The notes under the pieces: generated by a model | The model's input: only the letters and a program-made list of their open reading frames with translations | Told to the model about the DNA's origin: nothing | The model's database searches: none | DNA from: Ianthella basta | Taxonomy: Eukaryota > Porifera > Demospongiae > Verongiida > Ianthellidae | Direction: 5' to 3' | Length of the DNA: 64,000 nucleotides | Assembly: GCA_964019415.1 (NCBI GenBank) | Contig: OZ025875.1 | Location: forward strand, 4,357,411 to 4,421,410 | Position numbers and translations under genes: made by a program | Shown: positions 10,519 through 22,367 of the stretch, piece by piece | Layout: each line of letters begins with the position of its first letter | Numbering within the stretch: the first letter of the stretch is position 1

Positions 10519-11130
10519 GGAACCGGTGTCACGGTTTATTCCATCCCCCCAGTTTTGTATCCCCCCGGGTAAAACAAACTAGGATACTTTATTCCCCGAC
10601 TTCGAATTTCTGAGTATTTCTTAGCTCTTTTTGGTGTGTTTCACCTCGAGGGGCTGTTCTGACAGTCATCAACCGTGCTTTGACAGGCAGTAGTTAAGTT
10701 TCAGACCGTTTCATGCTCCTCACATGCTCAGGCTGTAGCGTCGATGTACCTGCACATCGATGTCCACCGGTTTGCGAAACTGCACGCCGTACTGCTACTC
10801 AAACACTTCTGCTCGTTGTAGTAGTGCCCTCTTGACATTCTTCGAGAACCCAGAGGACTATACAAGCATCCCAGCCATGGTAGAAGGACAAAAACCTCAC
10901 CGCGGTCGTCAGTTAACAAAATTGATGTGGTCTTTAGCAAGGACTGCAAAGGAAGTGCAGGGCTCGCAGATATCGTCACCTAACAGTCTCTTCTGGTAGT
11001 GGTAAGTCTCATCCTGCAGTAGGGTGCATTTTACTAGCTTCTATCAGCATTTCTGTGTCGTTTAACCAACCTTCGGTTACCCGGGGGGATACTTTATACG
11101 GGGGGTAAAATAAACTGTGACACCGGAACC
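10519..11130. mobile_element. ~610-bp TIR element with GGAACCGGTGTCAC ends
   Basis: The left end GGAACCGGTGTCACGGTTTA and the right end (inverted) GGTTCCGGTGTCACAGTTTA match over about 55 bp, including a shared CCCCCCGGGTAA block at the inner side (10561 and 11079). The interior has no transposase. It is a typical non-autonomous DNA element, superfamily unknown. Confidence 0.7.
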
Positions 11131-11329
11131 GGACTGGACCCGGACTGGCCGATGGAAAGAAGGCACTAAAGCGTTTTTAGCCTTTTCCCTCTTGATTGCA
11201 GGCAAAATCGCCACACATTCTTAATACAACAGTGGAATTGGTAGTGGGCAATGTGCCTTTTAGGTTAAAAGCTTTGTTTATGCCTTACATTGCGTACGAT
11301 TTTGGCATACACTTGTTTCGGTTAACTGC

Positions 11330-11968
11330 TTGTAGCGCGTCTCACGAAGTTTTCCTGGCATATTGATTAACATGCAAAGACAGCCCATCCATCGTACAAC
11401 ATTGTATGCACTGGTGCAACTGTTCTGCTGCCTTTTCCCTACCATCCGCTATAAGAGCAAATAAGCTATATCAATGTAATGTATGCCGCATACACCGTGG
11501 TCTGCGCAGTACAACTTCTCGTTGAGCTCAAATACTGCCACAGCAGTTCAGAATGCCCATAGAATCATCCCAAACGAGCATTATCCAGCATTACAAGGGC
11601 AACGCTACAGTGAATCACTGCAGCGTTGCACTGAAGAACCCGTTTAGCCTATACCTGCATTATTTACGTACGTATCGTCGTACAATTTCCCGTGAGCTCA
11701 GATACTGCGGTAGCACTTCAGAATGCAAACTGCTGCTCCTTTGGGACGACTCCATAGACATTCTGAGCTGCTGTGGCATTATTAGAGCTTACCGGGAAGC
11801 TGTACTGCGCAGTCCAGGGCGTGTGCGCAATATAGCATATTTGCTCTTAAAGCGGGTGGTAGGAAAAAGGCAGCAGAACAGTCGCTCCGGCACGATGTTG
11901 TACGATGGCTGGGCTATCTTCACATGTTAGTCATTATTCCAGGAAAACTTCGAGAGGCGTGCTATAAG
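11330..11968. mobile_element. ~640-bp foldback element
   Basis: 11330-11545 is repeated inverted at 11765-11968: for example GCGCGTCTCACGAAGTTTTC versus GAAAACTTCGAGAGGCGTGC, and the blocks around CATCGTACAACATTG and TGCGCAGTACA. The arms are ~200 bp and the loop ~220 bp. The open frame 11553-11930 runs across the arms and has no family signature, so I do not call it a gene. Confidence 0.65.
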
Positions 11969-12223
11969 CAGTTGAAAGTAAATCATTTTGTGTCCCTGAT
12001 CTTACGAACGAAAGCCATCGAATCAAATCTAAAGCCCAAATTACCTTACTTACTATCAAGCACACTGTTCTGACGTGTCTCTGGTGATGTGGACTACAAC
12101 CAAGGAGAAATGGGCTGTATGCGTAGTAACCTCTATGCGAGGGAAATCTCGCTGCCGCAAGGTAGGTTTCCAAATCAAAACTAAGTTGCCACATTTTATA
12201 TTGTCGAAACAGCCGTGGCAGGG

Positions 12224-12311
12224 AAGGTGTGTGTGTGTGTGTGTGTGTGTGCGTGTGCGTGTGCGTGTGCGTGCGTACGTGCGTGCGTGCGTGCGTGCGT
12301 GTGTGCGTGTG
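12224..12311. repeat. (GT)n / (GTGC)n microsatellite
   Basis: A pure GT run changes into GTGC-type repeats. It is the left flank of the LINE tail at 12312-12616. Confidence 0.95.
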
Positions 12312-12616
12312 TGAATGGTTTGGTGTCCTCCAAAGGATGCCAGCCCACCGGCCACAGCGACAGGTGCTGAAATGCCGGCCACGAGGCAAGAAGAGAAAGC
12401 CTGGAGGAACCTCACTCCGCTGGATAGACGTTGTCAATAGGGACCTGTCCAAGATCACCAACTGGGAAGACCTAGTGAAGAAAAGGAACCAGTGGCGGTC
12501 TGCTATCCACCAGCTACATCTGCCAGCTAGCTCAACCAACCCTGTCTGATGTTTGTCGTGATGTCGCCCAACGTCCAATTGTGGACAAGGTGTACAAAGG
12601 AGGAAGGAGGAGGAGG
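12312..12616 (+). pseudogene. LINE C-terminal tail lodged between two GT arrays
   Basis: The plus frame reads PRGKKRKPGGTSLRWIDVVN and RDLSKITNWEDLVKKRNQWR, the basic GRP..RWxDxVxxDL....W..A..R..WR tail seen at the C-terminus of L2/RTE-like LINE polyproteins. A stop follows at 12547. The piece is bounded on both sides by GT microsatellite, in the same relative orientation (GT on the sense strand) as the two restriction-endonuclease LINEs in this window. The 3' junction is a GGA-rich run rather than an A-tail. Confidence 0.6.
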
Positions 12617-12715
<99 letters not shown>

Positions 12716-12756
12716 TGTCTGTCTGTTTGTCTGTCTGCCTGTCTGTCTGTCTGTCC
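12617..12756. repeat. (GT)n then (GTCT)n microsatellite
   Basis: A GT array of about 95 bp is followed by GTCT/GTTT repeats to about 12756. Confidence 0.95.
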
Positions 12757-12929
12757 AGTGTTTGGCAGAAGCTATGTGAGTAGGCCAGAAGGGTGACAGT
12801 TCTGCAGCCGACGGATCTTGCACTCGGAAGGTTGAAAACTTGGTTTTTGCTTTGGTTACAAGTCTAGTCATACTTGTGAACTGCAAATTCTCAGAAGGTG
12901 TAATATTCCAAACATTTGCCACGGGTATG

Positions 12930-12951
12930 CCCCCCCCCCCCCCCCCCCTCC
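12930..12951. repeat. Poly(C) homopolymer run
   Basis: An uninterrupted run of about 18 C with a short C-rich tail. Confidence 0.9.
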
Positions 12952-12959
12952 CAGGATGG

Positions 12960-15900
12960 GGTAGGCCACCACTTTAAGGATATTTGCACATTATTACTTC
13001 TGCCAGACCAATGCTAGGTATATCCTGACACCCCTGCATGCCAGTAATTAACTTATTTATACCTTGTACTTCTTACCCAGTCAACCCTGCAAGTCTACAA
13101 GTGGCCCTAGCCTGAACTGCGGTCTGCTGGTAGAGTTGGGCATGCATTGCAGATCAGATCATGCAATACAATGTCATTATTATGAATAGTAAAATTGTAC
13201 TACATTATAAAATAGAACTTTGTAGGGTCTCTTGTATGCAAGCCCCATATACATCTATTGTGATGGTGTATCATCACAGTATGCATCAATCTTATTCCTA
13301 CGGAGGCTGACTCTGCAAAAAGTGAATTTCTGCCCAGCTAAATCCTCTAAGTCTTGGAGGATCTATGCAAGGCAGAGAGAAAATAGATTCAAGTGAAACT
13401 ACTGAACCATCATTCACTTCTGTGGCACAGTCTATGAAAAACTTCGTTGTGTCTTGTTGAGAGCTTCACTTTGAGCCATAACCCGTCAGAATCTGTCCAG
13501 AAACGGCCAAGATACGGTGCTATGAGGCGCAGCTCGCGAGCCATGAGTTCGGCATGTGTTTCCCGCGTGTTTCCGCAGGAAGTATATACAAAGGCAGTAC
13601 AACAATAATGTCATCTATCCAGTTAAATGGAGAGCGAGTATGGATTAACCTTAACCAATTTCGATGGGATAAAGACCGTTGTACTCACAAAGAAATGTAC
13701 TGTGCAGTAATACGACGAATGAGTGCAAGTCGAATAGTTTGAAATCTGGATTGGAATCACTAACTTAAATATGACTCACGTAGGTGAGCGAATGAAGCTG
13801 TTACATTGCATATCGCAAGACATGGAGGCGCTTGCCAAGATGTTGGCAAGCGCCCCAAGGGCGGTATCAAAATAATGAGCAAATGTGCCAGGCCACCTTT
13901 CAGGCCAATGCAAAATGGCAGCCGGAACTGAGCTGGGAACGAGACTACTTCCCAACAACATGCTGCGTCTGCGCTGCCGTCCAAGTGCCACACAAGGAGA
14001 GGAGAAGGGTCTCAAAGGCGCTCGAGTTCACTGCTCTCGGACAGAAGCTGGACAAAATAAGTCATATTTCGTTAAAACTGCTAGGCAACACTATTATCAT
14101 TGTTTGCAAGCGGTGCAGTGACACGGTTGCAAAAGTGGTTTTAGGTTTGCGAAGCCCAGTGTCCACACTGCTGTGCTCATGCACTCGTCCAGGACTGCGG
14201 GGTTCCGTGGATCGCAGCAAGGACTGAAGTGAAGACATCTTCGCATGTTCACCTACGATAGAAGCCCGCGGAGCAGCAAGCAGGGATAATTGGCTGTGTG
14301 ATTTTGGTTGCCAGCGATTTCATTGGTCGAACCGAGGTGTGAAACTGACATGTTCAGTATGTGTGCAAAACATCTTATAGTCGGCTTTCTTCAGTCTTGA
14401 CATGAGCATCATAATGTATACCCCATTCTCTCTTGACATCTCCCAACGTGTATATAGGTATCCAGCTCTGATGAGGGCCGTGTCAAGGTAGTCCAGTCAC
14501 TGACTCACCTTTCTCCTTAGCCTACACCATCACCATAGTGGGGAGGACAATGATCTCACAGACACTCACATCCACATCTGCTCTCCACTAACTGAATATT
14601 CCCAATTCATATACCTGTATTATTTCATATTAATTGCTGCCTTGTCCTGTAACTCCACCCACCAGATCCCATGATCATAGGCCAAGAGTGTGGAGGAGAT
14701 ATGTACAGTACATGTCCCTCGTCATTCCTATTCTATTGGCATGCATGATAATATTATACTGGCATACCGGCCTGCATATCACATGCAGTCGGCAGAATTA
14801 CAACTAAGTCTTGCATTCACAGCTGCGTAGATCTCAAGAGAAGTTGTCAGGATATCACAGCAAATGGCCGGGTGCAAGTCCTATATTATCTTCACAACCA
14901 ACCTCTCCCATGAATCTCAACTGGCATGCAGGAGATTCACTAGCACACATCCAGATCTGCCTACAGCTCAATCAATTGACTCAGATAAATAATTTGGGTT
15001 ACTATATAGTAATCCTATTGCATCCATGGCAACACCATCCAGCAGTGGGGGGAGGGGGGGGGGGGACTCAGGAATGTGTAACCTCTAACTTCTAGCTCTC
15101 AAGGAGCACACCCTCTTTGCCTTTTTAATTGGGTGACATCACAAGGGTATTCTCCCAGCCCTACCTAGCTCCTGCAGCTGCAGTCAGTTACATAAATAGT
15201 ACAGATCGATGATCGTGGGTGTATATTAGATGTAATTGGCCTATATGCATTGTACAGTTGATCATGATCTTGGCGGGATTTTCTAAGGCATAAGATGAAC
15301 TCCCCTTCTGCTGCTAAGTCTTGAAAGGTAGGCCGCATGTAGTGCTATTCATAGCTGCTTTGCAATAATTGTTTATCATGAATATTGTTTTCGCAGTCGC
15401 ACTCCATCACCAATGTCAACTTTAGCCGCCAGTTCAAAGAGGACTGTCTGGCCGCAAGTTCCAGTTTACTTAGCCACCCATAATAGGGGAGGATTTCTAG
15501 TAAAGTAAACTCACCTCTCGCCATCCAGCGGCGGTTGTGGCAGCACTCAAACTCCACTGGCCGCCTTCTCCATATTTAGCTATGTATAATACATGCACGT
15601 GTGGGGAACATGCATTTTGAGTTAGCAATACTAATGTGCATGTGAAGTATATACCCACTCACATATTGTGCAGCGTGTGATGCATTATGCATACTAGCAG
15701 AAAAGCCCTCCTTCAGCAGGCTTCCCTGCTCCGGCACATCGACGACAGCATGCCGGCGCCTGTCTGCTGATGCCTGTCTGCTGACGCCAGCATGTTGTGC
15801 AACAGTGTGTTGATGTCAGCTGGGCAGTATGCTGGTATCTGCAACGTCATGTGTGCATGGCATGTGAGTATGCAGGGGGGAGCTTTAAGCAGATCAATTG

Positions 15901-16209
15901 TACCATTATATAGCATGGAGTGCCAGCAAGTGGAGCACATGCCAATGTACATATATTATAGTAAGGGACAATGCTATGCCTGCAATATAGTGTATGTAAT
16001 TAATGGTATCATGTTCAACATACTGGCTAAAGGCATGTATGTGCATGGTGGTGATTCGTGTATGTACTGAGGATGAGGCTGTGCAATGATATGGCGTATA
16101 GCTATGTAGATTGTCTGTCTGAAAGAGCATGTGTAATTCTTTAAATTACTCACATTGGCATGCACCGACGCCAACAAGAAGTGACGTCACATTCTTGTGG
16201 TGGAATATA
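12960..16209. other. Gene-free stretch; one strong hairpin and a dispersed repeat
   Basis: I see no supported coding exon here. It contains the hairpin at 13829-13856, a G-run at 15049-15065, and at 15691-15720 a copy of the ATACTAGCAG...AGCCC motif that also occurs at 49971 and, inverted, at 62150-62180. The frame 16347-16538 belongs to the LTR element. Confidence 0.45.
13829..13856. repeat. Perfect 12-bp hairpin GGCGCTTGCCAA/TTGGCAAGCGCC
   Basis: The two arms are exact reverse complements around a GATG loop. There is no adjacent gene, and the function is unknown; it may be the centre of a decayed palindromic element. Confidence 0.7.
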
Positions 16210-16213
16210 ATAC

Positions 16214-16448
16214 TGTGATGATTTAAAGAGACTTTGTGTCTGCACTAGCTGTCTCATCTAGACCCTGACATGACTTGATTTTGTTGACTCCTGCATGTTC
16301 CCTCACACCTGATCCTTTGTAAATCCATCACAACAAGTAATCCCATGTGTATATAAGGAGCTCATTTCATTGTGTAACCAGTCCCCCTGTGTTGGTTAAT
16401 CCCTGTTCAATTGAGTTGATACGCGTGCGAAAGCTGCTGTTCGTAACA
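16214..16448 (+). repeat. 5' LTR
   Basis: 235 bp, TGTGATG...TAACA, with a TATA-like GTATATAAGG at about 16350. Two substitutions separate it from the 3' LTR. It is followed directly by CTGGTGTCAGAAGTGGGA, the probable primer-binding region. Confidence 0.92.
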
Positions 16449-16505
16449 CTGGTGTCAGAAGTGGGATTGATGGAGAGGAAAGGCCAGCAGCTTTCTTCAG
16501 TCAAA

Positions 16506-18335
16506 CACTTACTCGGCCACAGTGGAACTACTGTGTAACGCGCAGAGAATTGCTGGCAGTAGTAAAGTCTATCAAACAGTTCCACACTTATCTGTATGGA
16601 CAGCAATTTGTTGTACGCACGAATCACTCGGCATTGCAATGGCTCCTCAATTTCAGACACCCTGAGGGCCAAGTGGCAAGGTGGCTGGAAGTCCTGCAGA
16701 GTTACAGCTTTACTATCCAACATCGACCTGGTCCGAAGCACAGCAATGCAGATGCTCTATCCCGGCGGCCATGTCTCACCACTGACTGCAAGTACTGCAG
16801 TCAATTGGAACTGAAGGACACACAGGGAGCTGAGCCCTCATCACAACCTACAGTACAAGCAGTTAACTTGAGTGCCGGCATTATTGCGGATATGGGTATT
16901 GCAACATCACCAGAAGCACTGCGACAAGCCCAGTTAGCTGACGAAAACCTAAAACCTGTACTGGAATGGTTGGAACTGGACACCACCAGGCCACCATGGG
17001 AAGTGGTTGCACCCTTTAGTGGGCATACTAAGGCCTACTGGGCTCAATGGGACAGCCTGAAGCTGGAAAATGGAGTGCTGTATCTCAAATGGGAAACTAC
17101 AGCTGGGGACACCACTCTTTTGCAGCTCGTGGTCCCCAAGGAACTTCAAGAGCACGTTCTCAAACAGTTACATGGCACCCGAACAGCCAGGCACTTCGGG
17201 GTTTCCAAAACCCTTGGTCATGTGAAAGAACGCTTCTACTGGGTTGACTGCCGACGAGATGTCCAGGACTGGCATCTTTGCAGCAGTATGTGGTAGGCTC
17301 ACCCATGGAGCGCATTGCCCTTGATGTCCTGGGACCACTAACTCTCACTGAGCAAGGGAACAAGTACATCCTTGTCATAGCAGACTATTTCTCCAAGTGG
17401 ACTGAGGCATTTCCCATGCCAGATCAAGAGTCCAGCACTGTGGCAGACTTTCTGGTTAAAGAAGTCATCTCTCGATTTGGTGTGCCTCTCCTCATTCATT
17501 CCAACCAGGGAAGGAATTTTGAGTCGGCCTTGTTTTCTGAAATTTGTCACATGCTGGGAATGAAGAAGACCAGAACAACGCCGTACCACCCTCAGTCTGA
17601 TGGTATGGTCGAAAGGTTTAACAGGACCCTTCTGGATCAGCTGGCCAAATTTGCTGACTACCACCAGACAGAGGGGATCAGCACATTCCTTTCCTCATGA
17701 TGGCATACCGGTCAGCAGTTCATGAAGCGACTAATTGTTCCCCAGCTAAAGCCCTTTTTGGAAGAGATCTGTGATTGCCAATTGACTTGCTGCTGGGACG
17801 TCCTGAAGAAGAATGCCCAGAATCAGTAAAGCAATACACTAGAGACTTATGTCAGAGGCTGGAGAGAATTCGCTGTTTCACCCGTGAACATCTCAAGCTG
17901 TCATCTGATAGGATGAAACAGCGATACGATTTGTTGCAGGAGGGACAACCACTGGGAGTTGGTGATGCAGTGTGACTGCATGATCCCCAGCGAAGGAAGG
18001 GGTTGAGTCCAAAGCTACAAAGACCCTGGAAGGGCCCATATCTTGTCATTAAAAAGATCAATGACTTGATCTACAGGATACGCCTGGGGCCCCGAATCAA
18101 GCCAAAGGTTGTGCATCGGAACCGACTGTGGAAGTACACTGGATCCAATCCCCCCACGTGGCAGAACATCAATGGGGATTCGGAAATGGCACAATCTGCA
18201 GAACCATCGAGGTCTGTGAGCGAAGAAACACTGCCCAGTGCAAGGGAACAGGACCTGGAAGATACCGCTAATCAGCAGCAGCCAAAGAGGAGAAGCGACC
18301 GTCTAAGAAGACCACCTGCCCGCTATGTGGCTTGA
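16506..18335 (+). pseudogene. Gypsy pol remnant: RNase H - integrase
   Basis: The remnant starts inside RNase H (RRELLAVVKSIKQFHTYLYG, then ALSRRP at its end), continues to the integrase zinc-binding region (LHGTRTARHFGVSKT, ended early at WHLCSSMW and a stop near 17294), then the integrase core at 17278-17700 (IALDVLGPLT, YFSKWTEAFP, TTPYHPQSDGMVERFNRTLL) and a C-terminal GPYLV module with VVHRNRLWKY (18003-18335). DDE positions are visible as D in LDVLGP, N in HSNQGRNF where Asp is usual, and E in GMVERFN. Frame breaks lie near 17290, 17700 and 17970. The first codons arise from a deletion fused to the leader. Confidence 0.85.
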
Positions 18336-18365
18336 AGGGGGATGCTGTGTCTCAGGAGGGGAGAG

Positions 18366-18600
18366 TGTGACGATTTAAAGAGACTTTGTGTCTGCACTAG
18401 CTGTCTCATCTAGACCCTGACATGACTTGATTTTGTTGACTCCTGCATGTTCCCTCACACCTGATCCTTTGTAAATCCATCACAACAAGTAATCCCATGG
18501 GTATATAAGGAGCTCATTTCATTGTGTAACCAGTCCCCCTGTGTTGGTTAATCCCTGTTCAATTGAGTTGATACGCGTGCGAAAGCTGCTGTTCGTAACA
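18366..18600 (+). repeat. 3' LTR
   Basis: 235 bp, TGTGACG...TAACA, preceded by a purine tract and followed by the target duplicate ATAC. It is near-identical to the 5' LTR. Confidence 0.92.
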
Positions 18601-18631
18601 ATACTGTACGTTGTCAAGGGCAGCAAGAGTG

Positions 18632-18930
18632 GTCAAAAATGGCGTCTCGGGCCGCCGAAACCTAAGGAAGCGCGCTCTTCGGCTGCAGGGGAGCTAGGTG
18701 GCCAGCACTCCTCTAAGTTCGCGTCCTTCCACTCCCTTAACTGGCATGGCTCGCATCAAGTCCGCCAATGACCGGTAGTGGAAGGACCGGTCGATAGTTG
18801 TAAAAATGGTGTGTCGGGCCGCGGAGCACGGACGAAGGACATCTCGCTTTACGGCCGCAGGGCAGCTAGGCGAACGGCACCCCTCTAAGAACCTGGCCCC
18901 CGAGTCCCTCAACTGGCACGGAGCATCTCG
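18632..18930. repeat. Two diverged tandem copies, ~165-bp unit
   Basis: AAAATGGCGTCTCGGGCCGC (18638) and AAAATGGTGTGTCGGGCCGC (18803) start two related units that continue with GCTGCAGGGGAGCTAGG / GCCGCAGGGCAGCTAGG and CTCCTCTAAG / CCCCTCTAAG. Each contains AAAATGG but no sustained ORF. The unit is relatively GC-rich compared with its surroundings. Confidence 0.65.
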
Positions 18931-19245
18931 AGCCGATTCCCTGCAAGGCACAGATTTTAAGAGGTAACAAACAAACATAAAAATCAGAGATTCAATGCAT
19001 TAAAGTAAGATATCTAGCTAGCTATATAGCATGAGTTTATAATTAATGGCAGCCATGCATCCAAACATAGCCCAAGCACCCTTTTGAAAGTAATGCAAGT
19101 GCAACAGCATGCATGTGCTATAGTCCACTCATGTGAGGTACAACCTCATGACTTGTATCTGTACGTACATGGCTACCTAGTGCTATTGCAGCTTCTGGTA
19201 GCTTACCGAAACAGAGCACAGTTTTTGGCATAGTGTACGCTAGTC

Positions 19246-19345
19246 TATCAAGCTAGACCTCTTTCATGTTTTCACGTAACCGGAAGTAATGTGCAATCCA
19301 TTTTCGTTTACGCGAAAAAGAGGACCAGCTTGATAAACTAACTGT
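19246..19345. repeat. ~100-bp foldback repeat
   Basis: TCAAGCTAGACCTCTTTCAT (19248) is mirrored by AAAAGAGGACCAGCTTGA (19316) around a short loop containing ACGTAAC/GTTTACG, giving a small imperfect hairpin element. Confidence 0.55.
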
Positions 19346-20579
19346 ACGCCTATCTGTTAAAGCTTTATAATGTTATTTGTTTCCATGCTTTGAAGACATG
19401 AAGGGGTCAGGTGGCATTCCAGAGCATGACAGCTCGAAGGTCAAAGGTGAAAGGTCATGTTAAAGTTGCACCCAATTGAAAAGGTAATTACTTCTGGCTC
19501 ACTCTCCTACCATACTGTCGCAATTGAATATGTATATAGGGACCATGTTTAGGCTATGTTAATTCTCAAGATTATGGTATTGTGGGGGTTATGGCAGCCC
19601 CAACGTGATCAGACGCAGGTAGCTAAGGCAAAAGGATGTAACATTTACGAAGTCCAGCTCCTGCAGGCTATAAATATATATGGCATGGGGAGGTGTCATC
19701 GTTCTCGTAATGTAAACTAATTATAACCATTAGCCAACAAATTTCCTCCATAGCCTACACAATTCTGCAACCTGTCACTCTGCAGGCTATGCAGGAAGAC
19801 CAACAAGGGAGGTTACATGAGCCAATGAGAGTGCTAGCCAGAAGTGCAAATATCCCTGTTCATTTGCACACTGTGCAGATATCGATAGCAGTATCATGAC
19901 AGTTATTCAGAAAGAAACTTCATAGCTGATCTCCATGTGCATGCATACATGATGGCAGGAAGTTTGGCAGATCTGCAGTCAAAATTGATTAGAGACGCAG
20001 TGGTTAAATTAGTCACATGTGGTGTGTGTGGTCATGGTGAACTGAGCGTGAGTATGCACACTCTGTTATTATACAGTATGTGTATATATTATACATGCAT
20101 TGGTATGTCCATGATATAGTATTATGATAATATCATGAGATCAATCTTATTCATGGAATACCAGTACTAAAGAAGGCACATGCACTCTATAGGCTTCATC
20201 TGGGTACAACATTGCATGGTGGTTACCATGGTAATATATCAGCACACATTTAAATACGTAGGTACAGGAACACATCCTTAGCTGATCAAGGAACATGGTA
20301 AATTCATGCATGATTATATATCACAGCATCACTTTTAATTAAGATTTGCTCTCCAGCAAATGAAATGATCAACTTAAAGAAAAGTACATTATACGCGAGA
20401 TCTAAACCAAAACCTAAGGTAACTGAAATACACAGTAAGCTTATCAGTTTCTATGTATCATTACCTGAACGAAGAGAGTCAACGGTGCAGTTGCTACATC
20501 GATCAGCAATAAAGGCTATATGCATGCACCTCCATCATTAAAAATGGCTACTCAAGTAATATGATGGCAGTTACAGCAG
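19346..20579. other. Unassigned intergenic stretch
   Basis: AT-rich sequence between the LTR element and the tyrosinase. I see no supported exon, RNA gene or long repeat. Confidence 0.5.
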
Positions 20580-22367
20580 TTAAGTCTTTACTGTTGTCAT
20601 TTCCATTCCTTCTGCACTGCTCAGAGGCTTAGACTTCTTACGGCAGCAGATTCCTATGATGAGAAGGATGATAGCTGCTACGGAAACCAATAGGGGAATT
20701 CCCAGTCCAAGCCCAAGTCCTAGTCCCAGTGGAAGTGGAGGCACAAGTACAGTATCCACAACAACATCATCGATTGTTGTCACCGGGCTGCGACAGGTCT
20801 GATTAATATTCATACAGTCAATACATGTGTTGTTTGCATCACAAGTGGGACAGGTGTCATTGGATACGACAATGCTGCAATCTGGGATGGTGTCATCCGA
20901 GATGTTTACTGGAACAAATTCATCATACTGGTAACCCCACTCCTCTGCGGCACGGTACTGACCTCCAGCTATAACAATGGGGAAGAAGGGCACCATGTAG
21001 TCATCACAGTTATGCCCAGGGTGACCTCCTGACGCTGGAACATACGCTGGAAGAAGTGCTGGATTAGAGTTTCCCACTGCAAACCACTGAATCCAGCTCT
21101 CAAAAATTTGATCTATGTTGCAATGATGGAAGTTGAAAATAGGATCATTAACAGCTGTGGGAACAATGGCCATATGCCCACCCACGGCACCCAGAGATGA
21201 ACAACATTGTGGACATAAGATGATGTGCCCCGTGGCCCTGTATAAGTCACGGGTGAGCAGATGCTGTTCCATGCACCCTTCCATTCTGCTTCAGAAACTC
21301 TGACGAGGAGCTTTTTGGATTATTTCCCTTCTGCATCTGCAGCATCATAGGAAGGAGCAGCTATTGCAGTCATCACTTCAACATGGTTTAGGAGATAGCC
21401 AGACCCTCTTCCTCTCTGTAAAGGTCTTCGTGCAGCTAGGTCATTTGCTGGGTTGCAAGTCCTCCAATACTCAGAACAGCTTGAATTAGCGCTCACGTAT
21501 ACTAAGTCACAAATTGTGTTCCAGTCATCTGGGTTTAATATACTGCCATTCACATTGGCAGCATTTCCATATTTGTTGGAAGGTGTACCATAATATTTTG
21601 GGGCGAAGGAAGATCGGTCATTTTCTTCCCACTGCCAGTAAGTAAGGCTGAATGAGGGATTATTTGTGATTCTCTGGAACTCTTTTCGACAGTGAGGAGG
21701 TAACATCTGTGCCATACAAGGAAAACAGGTCCTGAGTGGGCAAATCACTTGGGACATTGTTGTTCAGTTCTTGGGTACATTCACTAGAGTCACTGCATGC
21801 GACAAACTGGTGCAAGAACACGAAGAAGTTGTAGGTCGATACATTCTGCAGAGTGACCGTTCCTGACGTGTAGTTGGAGGGTTCTTCTACAATCACACTC
21901 CAGTAGCCCATCTCATTCTTAAGGTCTCTAGTTGCATTAACAACTGTCTCTTCCTCTATTTCAGTAAGTCTCTGAAGCTTTTGTGAATTACAGGTGTCTT
22001 CCTAGTACTGCAGTTACTTCTGTCCAACCAAAGTTGCATTTATTGCAATCAACTCCACCAAAGTTCCCAATGCATATGCACATCATCTCAAACACCACCG
22101 TTGGCCACAAGTAGCAAGAGTCGGCCGTTCCTTTCTGTGGTTGGTTTGGAGAATTTGCTATGACGTCAGTGACTTCTGAATCAGACATTTTCTGTTGAGC
22201 AACAACTTGGGCACTAACATTTTGACACATTCCTCTGGTTGGACTACCACAGTTGTTTGGGCAGCAGGTTTCATTTGCAAGTTGTCTGGTGTGTTACAAA
22301 CTGCTGGAAACTGGGCAGATGAGAGCCAAGTGTTGAACAACACCACTGCAAAGAACAGGAGCAGCAT
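20580..22367 (-). CDS. Tyrosinase-like membrane protein, single exon, frameshifted
   Basis: From the ATG at 22367 there is a signal peptide (MLLLFFAVVLFNTWLSSAQF), then a Cys-rich EGF-like N-region (TCCPNNCGSPTRGMCQNV, CNKCNFGWT), then a tyrosinase copper-A site (AHSGPVFLVWHRCYLL at about 21690-21740), SLTYWQWEENDRSS, and the copper-B site (VHNVVHLWV and GGHMAIVPTAVNDPIFNFHH with NIDQIFESW). A C-terminal Cys-rich stalk leads to a transmembrane helix (LLVSVAAIILLIIGICC) and a basic tail ending at 20580. Type-3 copper tyrosinases oxidise phenols to quinones (pigment, sclerotisation, defence). The reading frame must shift at about 22275, 21740, 21685 and in the 21180-21300 region. At least three shifts look like one missing base in a T or A run, so this may be a real gene with consensus errors or a young pseudogene. 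No introns are seen. Confidence 0.8.

Larger units (their letters stand above)
16214..18600 (+). mobile_element. Internally deleted Ty3/Gypsy LTR retrotransposon
   Basis: Two 235-bp LTRs (16214-16448 and 18366-18600) differ at only two positions and are flanked by the 4-bp target duplication ATAC (16210-16213, 18601-18604), so insertion is recent. Each LTR begins TGTGA and ends TAACA and carries a GTATATAAGG TATA-like box. A purine tract (AGGAGGGGAGAG) precedes the 3' LTR. The interior is only 1.9 kb: gag, protease and most of RT are missing, and RNase H, integrase and the integrase C-terminal GPY module remain. It could move only if proteins were supplied in trans. Confidence 0.92.

Noticed and set aside
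14468..14500. CTGATGAGGGCCGTGTCAAGG resembles a hammerhead start
   Set aside because: No GAAA box follows and helix II does not close.
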